Assembly (NCBI GenBank): GCA_902567145.1
Contig: CACFLM010000029.1
Coordinates: 1 to 11,541, forward strand
Origin: an uncultured Alphaproteobacteria bacterium
GTDB taxonomy: Bacteria; Pseudomonadota; Alphaproteobacteria; TMED127
Direction of reading: 5' to 3'
DNA length: 11,541 nucleotides
The notes beneath the pieces were generated by a model. The model was not told where the DNA came from. It saw only the letters and a list, made by a program, of their open reading frames with translations, and ran no database searches. Of this stretch, positions 1-7,336 are shown in pieces. A program made the translations under genes and the position numbers. Each line of letters opens with the position of its first letter. The first letter of the stretch is position 1.

Positions 1-233
1 ACTTTGATATTTGGATTGGATTTGATTTTATTTATGTAAATATCTTTAGACTTTTCCGCAGATTCTAAATTATCAAATTTGTTAATTGCAATGCTGTGAA
101 GTTCATTAATAATTATTACTTCGATTGATATAACGCCGGGAAGGTTATTAATCATTTCATGTTTTGCTAGAGCATGCATAGCATCAGCCTCAATTTTAGA
201 GGAAAATTTGATGTTTACTATTCTTACAATCAT
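1..233 (-). CDS. Partial small ABM-like (ferredoxin-fold) protein, 3' end outside window
   Basis: The ATG is at 233-231 and the frame stays open to the left edge, giving 77 visible codons without a stop. The visible product begins MIVRIVNIKF and alternates strand and helix: strand 1-10, helix about 13-29, a NLPGV turn, strand 34-42, strand 45-53, then a helix rich in Lys and Glu. Short proteins of the dimeric alpha/beta-barrel (antibiotic-biosynthesis-monooxygenase-like) superfamily look like this, with the 'PGV' turn typical. That call rests on pattern only and no catalytic residue can be named. The start lies 7 bases after the stop of the CBS-pair gene, on the same strand, so the two are very probably co-transcribed and perhaps translationally coupled. 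Confidence 0.6.
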   Translation of the reverse strand, partial: MIVRIVNIKFSSKIEADAMHALAKHEMINNLPGVISIEVIIINELHSIAINKFDNLESAEKSKDIYINKIKSNPNIK

Positions 234-240
234 TCTTTAA

Positions 241-756
241 TCAAACTAGCTTGATTGCAAGTAAAGTGGTTACAATTGTATAAACTAATAAACTTAAAAT
301 TATTAGAACAACTTGATTTGCTTTGAAGTAGTTTTCTTTAGTCATCTCTTTAACTTGATACATCAAGTTTGGCCAGGAATATGAAACAAAATCCCCTTGT
401 GACATAATATTTATTAGCTTACCAGATTTGTCAACAACTGGAACATGCCTAAACCTCTCATTAGACATTTGTCTCAACCACACAACCATCTCATCATCCT
501 TATCCGCAACTTTTACTGGTGATGTCATTATATCTTTAAGTTTTGTTGTTTTTGGATTCATAGAGTTAAATAGTAGTTTTTTCATCAAATCCCTTTCAGT
601 AACAATACCTTTAACCTTTTTTTGTTTATCTACAATCACAACTGATCCGAAGTTATCCTTGGTCATAGCTTTTACAGCAATTATTACCTTTTCATTTTCC
701 TCAAAAGTTACTGGTGGTTTTTTACTTTTAAATTCTGGTCTCTCTGATATTTTCAT
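241..756 (-). CDS. CBS-pair protein with C-terminal membrane anchor
   Basis: This 171-residue protein has two CBS motifs, about residues 16-63 and 78-126. Each ends in the phosphate/ribose-contacting pattern S/T-x-x-D (TERD 53-56 and SQGD 119-122) that in CBS pairs binds adenine nucleotides or similar ligands. Residues about 147-169 are a single hydrophobic segment followed only by KLV, so it looks tail-anchored, with the CBS pair in the cytoplasm. Such stand-alone pairs usually sense energy charge and regulate a partner; the partner is not evident here. The ATG at 756 has a good AGGAGA site 4 bases upstream. The gene runs into the partial ABM-like gene with a 7-base gap. The CBS assignment is firm; the ligand and target are unknown. 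Confidence 0.88.
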   Translation of the reverse strand: MKISERPEFKSKKPPVTFEENEKVIIAVKAMTKDNFGSVVIVDKQKKVKGIVTERDLMKKLLFNSMNPKTTKLKDIMTSPVKVADKDDEMVVWLRQMSNERFRHVPVVDKSGKLINIMSQGDFVSYSWPNLMYQVKEMTKENYFKANQVVLIILSLLVYTIVTTLLAIKLV

Positions 757-760
757 AAAT

Positions 761-766
761 TCTCCT
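761..766 (-). promoter_or_regulatory. Ribosome binding site of the CBS-pair gene
   Basis: AGGAGA on the minus strand, 4 bases before the ATG at 756. The surrounding bases (TTAATAGGAGA) are the same as those before the small secreted-peptide gene at 10174. It fixes the start at 756. Confidence 0.7.
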
Positions 767-816
767 ATTAATTAATATAATTTGATTTTTTTAGCAGAAT
801 TAAAGTTTTTTTTCAA

Positions 817-842
817 TTTCGCTATCTCTTCTTTTAGCGAAA
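817..842. repeat. Inverted repeat, 8-bp arms, in the gap upstream of the CBS gene
   Basis: TTTCGCTA at 817-824 pairs perfectly with TAGCGAAA at 835-842 across a 10-base pyrimidine-rich loop. Neither strand shows a T-run after the second arm, so it is a poor intrinsic terminator. It lies about 60 bases upstream of the CBS start and could be an operator or an RNA hairpin. Its arms are more GC-rich than the surrounding gap, which makes chance less likely but not excluded. Confidence 0.4.
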
Positions 843-901
843 ATTAAGGTAATTTAAAATATAATTATTTAATAACTTAAAATTATTTTACAAATTACTA
901 A

Positions 902-1117
902 TTAAATAATATCCAAGCAACTATTCCTAAGTCTTTTATTTCGATATTTAAAATAAATCATGTCGGAGAAACTGGAGCAGTTTATATTTATAAAGCTATT
1001 CTTAAAATATCCAAAGACAAAGATATTATTCTCTTTGCAAGAAATCATCTCAACACAGAAAAAGATCGCTTACTTTTTATTGAAAAAGTCTTATACAAGA
1101 AAGATAGTAGCAAATAA
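902..1117 (+). pseudogene. Remnant of a Coq7-type demethoxyubiquinone hydroxylase gene
   Basis: The frame between stops at 899-901 and 1115-1117 has no ATG, yet translates from 953 as INHVGETGAVYIYKAIL and continues with a helical NHLNTEKDRLLFIEK stretch. This is the first half of the Coq7/demethoxyubiquinone-hydroxylase di-iron fold: the Asn/Asp-His-x-Gly-Glu-x-Gly-Ala motif with its iron-ligand Glu, then the second helix, which normally carries E-x-x-H. Here that second motif reads E-K-D-R, so the iron-ligand His is Arg. The family is usually about 170-210 residues; here only about 55 residues align and the frame stops soon after. There is no usable start or ribosome site. I read it as a decaying gene that once acted in ubiquinone synthesis. 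A functional short protein is unlikely. The 757-901 part of the gap holds only the CBS control region and an inverted repeat. Confidence 0.72.
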
Positions 1118-1187
1118 ATTTAATAAATTTCATACGATTTGAGGTAAAGTGTCTTCATTAGTTGTAAAAATTTTAAAAAAGACCTAA

Positions 1188-1838
1188 TTATTTTTTTGTT
1201 TGAACTGGTTTTTTTCTATTGGGATAAAACGATTTACAAATTTTACAAACTAAACCTTTACAACCTCTAGCTGTACAAAACTCTCTTCCAAAGAAAATGA
1301 TTTGTAAATGTAGTTTGTTCCACTTAGATTTTGGAAATAATCTTTTCAAATCTTTTTCTGTTTTAGATACATTTTTTCCACAAGTCAATCCCCACCTTTG
1401 AGCTAATCTATGAATGTGAGTATCTACAGGAAATGCTGGATAACCAAAACCTTGTGACATTACAACACTTGCTGTTTTATGACCAACACCAGGGAGTTTC
1501 TCAAGTTCCGAAAAGGTTTGAGGAACTTGCCCATTATAATCATTGCTTAATATTCTTGATAAATTGTATATTGCTTTAGACTTTTGTGGTGCCAAGCCAC
1601 ATGGTCTTATAATATTATAAATGGTATCTAATTTTAATCTAGTCATCTCAATTGCACTGGATGCTTTTATAAATAATTGAGGTGTTACTCTATTTACTCT
1701 CTCGTCAGTGCATTGCGCACTTAGTAAAACTGCAATAAGTAATTCAAAATTATTTTTATGGTTTAAAGGAATTGGTGTTTTTGGATAAAGTTTCTCTAAT
1801 GTTTCAATTATGAATTTAACTCGTTCGATTTTCTTCAT
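1188..1838 (-). CDS. nth: Endonuclease III, DNA glycosylase/AP lyase
   Basis: Endonuclease III removes oxidised pyrimidines and nicks at the abasic site (base excision repair, cytoplasm). The 216-residue length is normal. The helix-hairpin-helix LPGVGHKTA spans about 115-123 with catalytic Lys121, and the catalytic Asp139 sits in VDTHIHRLA, the standard order for the family. The AQCTDERVN segment at 41-49 is also typical. The C-terminal iron-sulfur loop is odd: its four Cys (188, 193, 198, 201) are spaced C-x4-C-x4-C-x2-C instead of C-x6-C-x2-C-x5-C of the E. coli enzyme. Cluster binding is therefore uncertain. The ATG at 1838 fits the usual N terminus. It is divergent from the secreted-protein gene at 2006 across a 167-base gap and has no same-strand partner nearby. 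Confidence 0.95.
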   Translation of the reverse strand: MKKIERVKFIIETLEKLYPKTPIPLNHKNNFELLIAVLLSAQCTDERVNRVTPQLFIKASSAIEMTRLKLDTIYNIIRPCGLAPQKSKAIYNLSRILSNDYNGQVPQTFSELEKLPGVGHKTASVVMSQGFGYPAFPVDTHIHRLAQRWGLTCGKNVSKTEKDLKRLFPKSKWNKLHLQIIFFGREFCTARGCKGLVCKICKSFYPNRKKPVQTKK

Positions 1839-2005
1839 TATTATCTTATCTAGTATTATTAAAAAAAAACTCTTTGAAGACTTTGAATATATTAAATTTA
1901 TTTCTTCTTAATTGAATTTATTTTTTCCAAAAAGTGTTTTTAAATTTTAAAAATCTATAGGAATTAATAGATTGATTAAAATAATTTTTTTAATATTATT
2001 TTATA

Positions 2006-2470
2006 ATGAAAATTATTTTTTTTATATCAATTCTTCTCATTTTTTCTTTCAATTATGCTAAATCAACATCAACTTCCTTTGATCAAGACTCTATTATTAT
2101 GAGTAAAATAAATCCAATAACGAAAAATGCTAATAATTCAGTAATAGGTTTACATTCTTTAGTAGTAACTAGTTCCATAGGTTTTTTTGGGAAACATTTG
2201 TACGAAGCAGGCTTTTTTTCTCCTCTTGGGCTTGTGCCGAATAATATTACTGATTTATCCCCTCTAGCTTACAGTCATAAAGAAAAATATTCAGATTCTC
2301 TAATGCTAGGATCTAAATGTAATAACTCATTAATTTATAAAAATAATTTAGATTCTAAATTAATTTTTAAAGAATCTATCGAGGATAACTTAGGTTTAGA
2401 TTGTACTCAGATGATGAAAAAAGTTAGAAGAAATAGCTTTAACAGTTTAATTGATAGATACTTTAAATAA
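2006..2470 (+). CDS. Secreted hypothetical protein
   Basis: I do not recognise a family for this 154-residue protein. Residues 1-19 form a signal-peptide-like segment (a Lys at position 2, then a run of Ile/Phe/Leu and a small-residue end near NYAKS), so it is probably periplasmic or outer-membrane associated. The mature part is rich in Ser and Asn. Around 47-80 it has a hydrophobic, glycine-containing stretch (GFFGKHLYEAGFFSPLG). There are two Cys, 105 and 133, that could form a disulfide. No further membrane span is clear. There is no Shine-Dalgarno; the bases just before the ATG form an AT-only 9-bp inverted repeat (1977-1985 with 1995-2003), which may be chance. It precedes the PEPCK-like gene, which has its own promoter. 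Confidence 0.65.
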   Translation: MKIIFFISILLIFSFNYAKSTSTSFDQDSIIMSKINPITKNANNSVIGLHSLVVTSSIGFFGKHLYEAGFFSPLGLVPNNITDLSPLAYSHKEKYSDSLMLGSKCNNSLIYKNNLDSKLIFKESIEDNLGLDCTQMMKKVRRNSFNSLIDRYFK

Positions 2471-2512
2471 TTTTACAAAGACGAATAGAATTAACTCATA
2501 ATTAATTATTTC

Positions 2513-2541
2513 TTGAAATTTTTTTTATAATTTCATATAAG
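2513..2541 (+). promoter_or_regulatory. Sigma-70-like promoter of the PEPCK-like gene
   Basis: TTGAAA (2513-2518) and TATAAG (2536-2541) are separated by exactly 17 bases. The predicted transcription start falls near 2548, about 14 bases before the ATG at 2562, leaving room only for the weak GGAAA-type ribosome site. AT-rich DNA makes chance matches common, but the spacing and position are good. Confidence 0.5.
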
Positions 2542-2561
2542 TTATATGGAAATAATAGACT

Positions 2562-4496
2562 ATGAGCGAGATTCTTGAAATTCGTGATACTTGCAAAACC
2601 CCGCAGGAATTGATTAAAAGTAAGACATTTAATAAATATCTTATTATTTATAAAAAACAATTTTTATCAGAGTTAAAATCTCGTGAAAATAGTGATCAAA
2701 AAGATGAGGTGACCCATAAAAGTGATTTTGTTGACAAAGTATCTCCAAAAATCTTTTTAGAAATTTTAGAAAGCAGCGAATCCAGCTCTAAACACAAAGA
2801 ATCTGTTTATAAAGAAAACATTCGGTTTTTAGAGGGACTTTTTCACCACTACAGAAAAAGATCTTATACAAGATTAATAAAACTACATGATGAAATTTTA
2901 TCCTCAAATGAGAGTGCTGAATCAATTAAAGATAGAATAAGTCAACGTGCTCACAAACTCAATGATCTAATCTTAGAAACAAGAAGAATTTTATTATCAA
3001 AAGTTGACTTTGGAATCGGTGTTAGAAGAAGTCAAGGTCTTGAATGTCAGCCAAACGTTACATGTGGCGAAATTTCAGGAAATAGTATGAATTTACCTAG
3101 CTCTTATTCAAGTCTTAATAAAGTTCCTTTAACAACTCATGCAGACATGAGAACTGGTATTCATTATACTACTCACGCTAACAAAAGAGCATTCCCATTT
3201 TTTGCACTCAATAAAAACCCATATAAGAACGACAAGTTTGATGCCAATGATTATGTTGCAATACCTTTTGAGGTAGGGGAATGGAATATTATTGCTTATA
3301 TCCATAAATCTAGAGGGTGTATTGAATTAGAACCGGGGTTGCTCAATTTATTTCCTTTTTCCAAAGTAAGAAAATTAGCCGGAAGAAAGCCAGATGGAGT
3401 GTTTATATTTGGATGCCCATACTCATCAATGAAAGATTTAGGTTATTTTTATGATGAAGAAAATAAATTGTTAGTGGGTTTGATACCTAATATTAAAGAC
3501 TGTAAATACTTTGGATACGGCAAAAAACCGATTTTAACCTTACATAATGTTTTATGTATTTTAAATGATCACTTACCACTTCATTGTGGTTGTACAAGAT
3601 ATTTGGTAAAATTTGATGCAGCTACAAAAGAGCCATATATATCTGACTCATTTATTAAGGCTGATGATATGGGAAGAGCTTCTTTATTTGATAAAAATAA
3701 TACAATGAATTTTGAAGAAAATGTTCCTTATTTCTTTGGTACAGAAACCGGTGCTTTTGCTTGTCTAGACGGTTTTAGTGAGCATACAAAAATGCAAATG
3801 GAGGGAAGAGAAATAGGTTATAATAAACACGCTGGAACTAATGCACGTCAGATTGTTCCTGTTACAGATTACACAGAAGTCTCAACAGGCTCTGAGTTAG
3901 ATATTTTACTTTATCTAAATAATTATGATTTAATCCAGCCTGGAAGGTCATGTATGAACGTGGAAATGGACGTTGATGAAGCTTTAGAACATTTTAGAAA
4001 AGGAGCAAGGGTAGCAGCTGGAAGTACTCAAACTCATAGAGGAAAAATTGAAATAAGTTACTGGGCTAATCCATTCCCTCTTCTTAAAGACGAGAACTGG
4101 AATGACTTGCCAGAGCATGAAGATTTATCAGAAAAATTCTCAAATATTGAAAATAAGTTTTTTAATATCATAAAAAAAAGAGTTAAATCTGGTGAAATGA
4201 AAATTGGAGTTGCACATAGTATGCTCATGGCAGGAGTATATGCAAAAAATACCGACCAAAAGTTGATCGAGTGTGGATTTAATAATAGGGATTTAGTTGA
4301 ACACGAGGGACCAGAAAGAGCAGCTAGAGATATGATTAAGTTGATAAAACAAACTGCCATGGATAAAGTAAAAAAATTAAACAGTAATTTAACAGAAATT
4401 AATGTAACTGTAGCAACTGTCGGTGATAGTAGAACAGGAAAATCTGAAATGTCAGAAAAAATGGAAGAGGTGTTAAGTATGCGAGGAGCAAATTAG
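2562..4496 (+). CDS. PEPCK-related protein with P-loop displaced to the C terminus
   Basis: This 644-residue protein has a helical, charged N-terminal region (1-150) that I do not recognise, then a part resembling phosphoenolpyruvate carboxykinase. Residues 316-345 run Y-x-G-x-G-K-K, a helix, then LPLHCG, matching the PEPCK segment that carries the metal-ligand Lys and His (here about Lys321/322 and His341). IKADDMGRASL at 365-375 resembles the Asp-Asp 'kinase-2' motif (GDDEHGW in PEPCK), followed by GTETGAFACLDG (393-404) and TNARQIVPV (426-434), like the next PEPCK segments. The P-loop is absent from its usual place between the His and Asp-Asp motifs. Instead GDSRTGKSE (621-629), with a strand before and a helix after, ends the protein. 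The catalysed reaction is unknown; kinase or nucleotide-dependent lyase activity is possible. It has its own promoter and precedes the TerB-like gene on the same strand. Confidence 0.75.
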   Translation: MSEILEIRDTCKTPQELIKSKTFNKYLIIYKKQFLSELKSRENSDQKDEVTHKSDFVDKVSPKIFLEILESSESSSKHKESVYKENIRFLEGLFHHYRKRSYTRLIKLHDEILSSNESAESIKDRISQRAHKLNDLILETRRILLSKVDFGIGVRRSQGLECQPNVTCGEISGNSMNLPSSYSSLNKVPLTTHADMRTGIHYTTHANKRAFPFFALNKNPYKNDKFDANDYVAIPFEVGEWNIIAYIHKSRGCIELEPGLLNLFPFSKVRKLAGRKPDGVFIFGCPYSSMKDLGYFYDEENKLLVGLIPNIKDCKYFGYGKKPILTLHNVLCILNDHLPLHCGCTRYLVKFDAATKEPYISDSFIKADDMGRASLFDKNNTMNFEENVPYFFGTETGAFACLDGFSEHTKMQMEGREIGYNKHAGTNARQIVPVTDYTEVSTGSELDILLYLNNYDLIQPGRSCMNVEMDVDEALEHFRKGARVAAGSTQTHRGKIEISYWANPFPLLKDENWNDLPEHEDLSEKFSNIENKFFNIIKKRVKSGEMKIGVAHSMLMAGVYAKNTDQKLIECGFNNRDLVEHEGPERAARDMIKLIKQTAMDKVKKLNSNLTEINVTVATVGDSRTGKSEMSEKMEEVLSMRGAN

Positions 4497-4628
4497 CCTT
4501 ATAATTTAATCATATTTTTTTTACAACCAAGCTAATTAGGGTGATGAATTTTTAAATAGTTAAATTTTATTCTTCTTGAAGAATCCCTTTAAATAATTAA
4601 CAATGACCTCGATATATTCATTAAACAC

Positions 4629-4640
4629 ATGAAGAAATAG
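4629..4640 (+). promoter_or_regulatory. Three-codon mini-ORF abutting the TerB-like gene
   Basis: ATG AAG AAA TAG lies in frame with, and directly against, the TTG at 4641. Either it is a tiny leader ORF, or the original start was this ATG and codon 4 has become an amber stop. No Shine-Dalgarno precedes the ATG; the GAAG within the mini-ORF is correctly spaced for the TTG. Confidence 0.4.
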
Positions 4641-5684
4641 TTGGTAAAAAAAATCAAAATTGAAGCTATCATTGAGTTAATAGGTGATTCTCATGTTGAC
4701 GAAGCTATATTAAAAAGGACAGTTGCTTCTTTAGGCGATGTGGAAAGTTGCAAAGTTGTCAATGATTATGATCCTGAAAAAGTTGCTTTTAATCAACCCA
4801 CAGTAAGTACTTCATCAAATAATACTGTCTCAGAAATCTCTCACTTTATAAATGATGCCAATAAAATATATTTTGGTACGTTGTCAATTGATGAAAGAAA
4901 GTATGTTGCCGCTTCGATACTTTATACATCTGTTGCAAATAAAGTTAAAGATGATCAGAATTATAAAGAAAAATTAAGTAAATCCTTTATTGATAAATTT
5001 GAGATAGATTCACGTTATGTTGAAGAACTTCTGAATCAAAATAAAGATGAGTCTGCTTTAAGTTGCCTTAAAGAAAAATTTCTAGAGGGAGATTTGATTC
5101 AGATGTATACCTATATATGGCAGAAAGTCTTGTCCAAAGGAGAAGAAGAAGATGACTTTGAAGTTCAATTAATTGAAAATAGCGGGGAAATTTTCGGATT
5201 GGAAAAACCAAATATTAATGATACTAAAAAAATTGGTAATGAAAGGTCAAAGATATCAAAAGCAATTCACGTAATAGAGTCGGGAAAAGTAGCTTATAAT
5301 AAGCTTAAGGCTTTTGAAAAAACAGTCTTACTGTGTTTAATGCTAACTGAATGTTCAACGATTGATGGCAAGATATCACCAGATGATTTAAAGATTTTAA
5401 GAAATATATTTAATGATCAATTTAATATCACTGGTAATGTAATGTCAGTAATTATTGAGAAGAAACTAAATTATTCAATAACAAAAAAAGTAGAGCAAGT
5501 GGAAGTTTACAGAGAGAAATACGAACTTGTTGAATTTTTATGGGAGAAAATCTTATCAAGTGAACCAGGGGTTAATGACGAAGAAATGGCATTGGTGAGA
5601 AAGTGGATAAGAAGATTAGATATTTCAGACGTTGAATCTGAAGGAGCTAGAAAAGACGTTGAGGCAAATTTAAACCCACAATAA
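4641..5684 (+). CDS. Tandem TerB-like domain protein
   Basis: This 347-residue all-helical protein has no signal or membrane segment. Residues about 222-330 form a TerB-like domain: KTVLLCLMLTECSTIDGKIS contains the ADGKI-like acidic turn, and the second half has LVEFLWEKILSSEPGVNDEE, mirroring the usual second acidic turn. Residues about 83-188 look like a second, more degenerate copy (SIDERKYVAASILYTSVAN, then MYTYIWQKVLSKGEEEDDFE). TerB domains occur in tellurite and stress proteins and in the co-chaperone DjlA, where they are thought to act at the membrane or bind metal. The start is TTG, since a TAG directly precedes it. It follows the PEPCK-like gene by 144 bases and converges on the coiled-coil gene with a 9-base gap. 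Function is not established. Confidence 0.72.
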   Translation: MVKKIKIEAIIELIGDSHVDEAILKRTVASLGDVESCKVVNDYDPEKVAFNQPTVSTSSNNTVSEISHFINDANKIYFGTLSIDERKYVAASILYTSVANKVKDDQNYKEKLSKSFIDKFEIDSRYVEELLNQNKDESALSCLKEKFLEGDLIQMYTYIWQKVLSKGEEEDDFEVQLIENSGEIFGLEKPNINDTKKIGNERSKISKAIHVIESGKVAYNKLKAFEKTVLLCLMLTECSTIDGKISPDDLKILRNIFNDQFNITGNVMSVIIEKKLNYSITKKVEQVEVYREKYELVEFLWEKILSSEPGVNDEEMALVRKWIRRLDISDVESEGARKDVEANLNPQ

Positions 5685-5693
5685 TATTTATAT

Positions 5694-6407
5694 TTACGTA
5701 CCGTAGAAAATTTTTGACTTATTAACTGAGATGGTATCTCTATTTGACATTATAGAACTTCTTCTTTCTAATATTTCTTTTCTATTATTTATTAGTAGGT
5801 TTGAATTTTCTTTGGATTTATTTAAAAGTTTATGAAGTTCCTCGTGTGTAATTTTTTCGTTGTCTTCTAAACCTTGAATTTTTTCTACATTTTCTTGAAT
5901 TATAGAACTATTTACATCTTCATTAATTTCAGAAATATTAAATTTTTTTTCTAATAAACTTCTATTATGTTTTAACTCTCTTGTATTAAAGGATACTATT
6001 GATTCATTAGCTTGCATGACCTTCTTATTGATCTCTATTAATTTTGAATTTATTTCAGCCATTTCTCTGCTAATTTGTAAATTAATCGAGTTAAGATTAG
6101 ATTGATGCTCTAAAAAGTCTAAGTTTGCTTTATTTCGTTCTGCTTCGATAAACTTCTTTTCATGTTCATTGTTTGTTTTAATTTTTAAAAGAATGGAATT
6201 CCTATTTGTGTATATTTCTTCTGTATTCTCATTCGCTAATCTATTATTGCCTGAAAAAGCGGATGAATAATTATTTAAAATCATTGATCTATTTTCTTCA
6301 ATCATTTGCCTTGATTGAAAAATTAAACTGTTATTAGAATTAATTTCTGATTCAATACTAAAAATCCTTTTTAATATTTGTTTTTCAGTCTTAGCGCTAT
6401 CAATCAT
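5694..6407 (-). CDS. Asn-rich heptad coiled-coil protein
   Basis: This 237-residue protein is nearly all predicted coiled coil. It repeats a seven-residue unit of the form Asn-Arg/Lys-x-x-Ile/Leu/Val-x-x: NRKEILE, RRSSIMS, NRDTISV, NKSKIFY at the C terminus, NSKLIEI, NKKVMQA, NESIVSF, NTRELKH, NRSLLEK in the middle, and NNSLIFQ, SRQMIEE, NRSMILN near the N terminus. With Ile at core position a, Asn falls at core position d. That 'N@d' arrangement is known from the stalks of trimeric adhesins, where Asn layers hold an anion. It has no signal peptide or membrane segment, so it is likely a cytoplasmic rod. The start has a good AGGAG site (6414-6418). It lies 90 bases downstream of the J-domain gene on the same strand. 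Function is unknown. Confidence 0.72.
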   Translation of the reverse strand: MIDSAKTEKQILKRIFSIESEINSNNSLIFQSRQMIEENRSMILNNYSSAFSGNNRLANENTEEIYTNRNSILLKIKTNNEHEKKFIEAERNKANLDFLEHQSNLNSINLQISREMAEINSKLIEINKKVMQANESIVSFNTRELKHNRSLLEKKFNISEINEDVNSSIIQENVEKIQGLEDNEKITHEELHKLLNKSKENSNLLINNRKEILERRSSIMSNRDTISVNKSKIFYGT

Positions 6408-6497
6408 ACCTCACTCCTTTTATTTAAAAATTAAGTAATCTAATACCCTTAAACCATATCATTTTTTAGTTATTATTTAAATTCTAATTAGAGTAAA

Positions 6498-7265
6498 TTA
6501 ATTATTTATTAATGTAATAAATAATAATATTAACAATACTATAAGCACAAAAATAAATAACTTCTGATCTTCATTAGAGTTAGTATTGATTTTTAGCTTA
6601 TTGTATAATTTCATTTCTTCTGTCATAAATTCTTCTAAATCTGGGAATTGTTTGAAAAATGTTCTTATTATTCTTTTTTCACTTCTTGAACCAATGACTT
6701 TTATTAATCTATTTAAATAAATGGCATTCTTTCTTAACCCTTCCTCAATAAGAATTTTAGAAAATGATTTAATTTCCTCAGATGTACCAAACTTTCTTTC
6801 TAGAAATGCATTTATAAATTTATTTGAAACTTCATTAATTTTATAAAATTCTTTTGTTTCTAATAAATAGAATTGAAATTGAAAGGCCAATTTTTGACTA
6901 TACCTTAACAATTGTTTTTTTTTACTTTCTAATTCAGGGTAAACAAGTAATGCAATTTCCCAGTCATCATTAACAAATTTACTATTAAACAGATCTTTAT
7001 CTTCAAATTCTTCATCCGAGTAATCGAAAGATTTCTCAGTTTGAAATTTCTTTAATTTTTCATCATATATTTTTTTTTTCTTGATATCACTTAGAATCTC
7101 GAATGCTTCATTAATTTCTGAGATTTTTCTATTCAAAGATTTTTTGTCACCTTTATAAACATCTGGATGATATATTTTTACAAGTGCTTTATATGCTGCC
7201 TCAATAAGTTGTTTTTCAGGGAATGATTCAAATGAGAGCCCAAGTATGTGATAAAAATTTTTCAC
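6498..7265 (-). CDS. J-domain protein with C-terminal membrane anchor
   Basis: This 255-residue protein starts with a J domain (about 1-70): FYHILGL, then a helix and the HPD motif at 33-35, then the third helix (INEAFEILSDIKKKKIYDE). The HPD loop stimulates the ATPase of DnaK-type Hsp70. There is no Gly/Phe linker or zinc finger, so it is a class III J protein. The middle (75-225) is helical and unrecognised. Residues about 236-253 form one hydrophobic span at the very end, predicting a tail anchor with the J domain in the cytoplasm. The start is GTG, since a TAA lies two codons upstream; a TATAAT at 7276-7271 ends 5 bases before it, so a leaderless transcript is possible. It sits 71 bases after the RRF-like gene. 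The client is unknown. Confidence 0.85.
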   Translation of the reverse strand: MKNFYHILGLSFESFPEKQLIEAAYKALVKIYHPDVYKGDKKSLNRKISEINEAFEILSDIKKKKIYDEKLKKFQTEKSFDYSDEEFEDKDLFNSKFVNDDWEIALLVYPELESKKKQLLRYSQKLAFQFQFYLLETKEFYKINEVSNKFINAFLERKFGTSEEIKSFSKILIEEGLRKNAIYLNRLIKVIGSRSEKRIIRTFFKQFPDLEEFMTEEMKLYNKLKINTNSNEDQKLFIFVLIVLLILLFITLINN

Positions 7266-7336
7266 ATCAAATTATACATAATATTTTTATTACTAATAAT
7301 GAATACTTTTATTTTATTCGAAATAAGTATATTTGT

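Noticed and set aside
428..775. 115-residue plus-strand ORF
   Set aside because: Antisense shadow of the CBS-pair gene, low-complexity Ser/Phe/Thr content.
960..1142. 60-residue plus-strand ORF with an ATG
   Set aside because: It lies in another frame over the Coq7 remnant; the neighbouring frame carries the recognisable motif and this one carries none.
4058..4360. 100-residue minus-strand ORF
   Set aside because: Antisense to the conserved end of the PEPCK-like gene, no motif of its own.
4569..4584. Inverted repeat ATTCTTC/GAAGAAT after the PEPCK-like gene
   Set aside because: The loop is only two bases and the next bases are CCCTTTAAA rather than a T-run, so it is not a convincing terminator.
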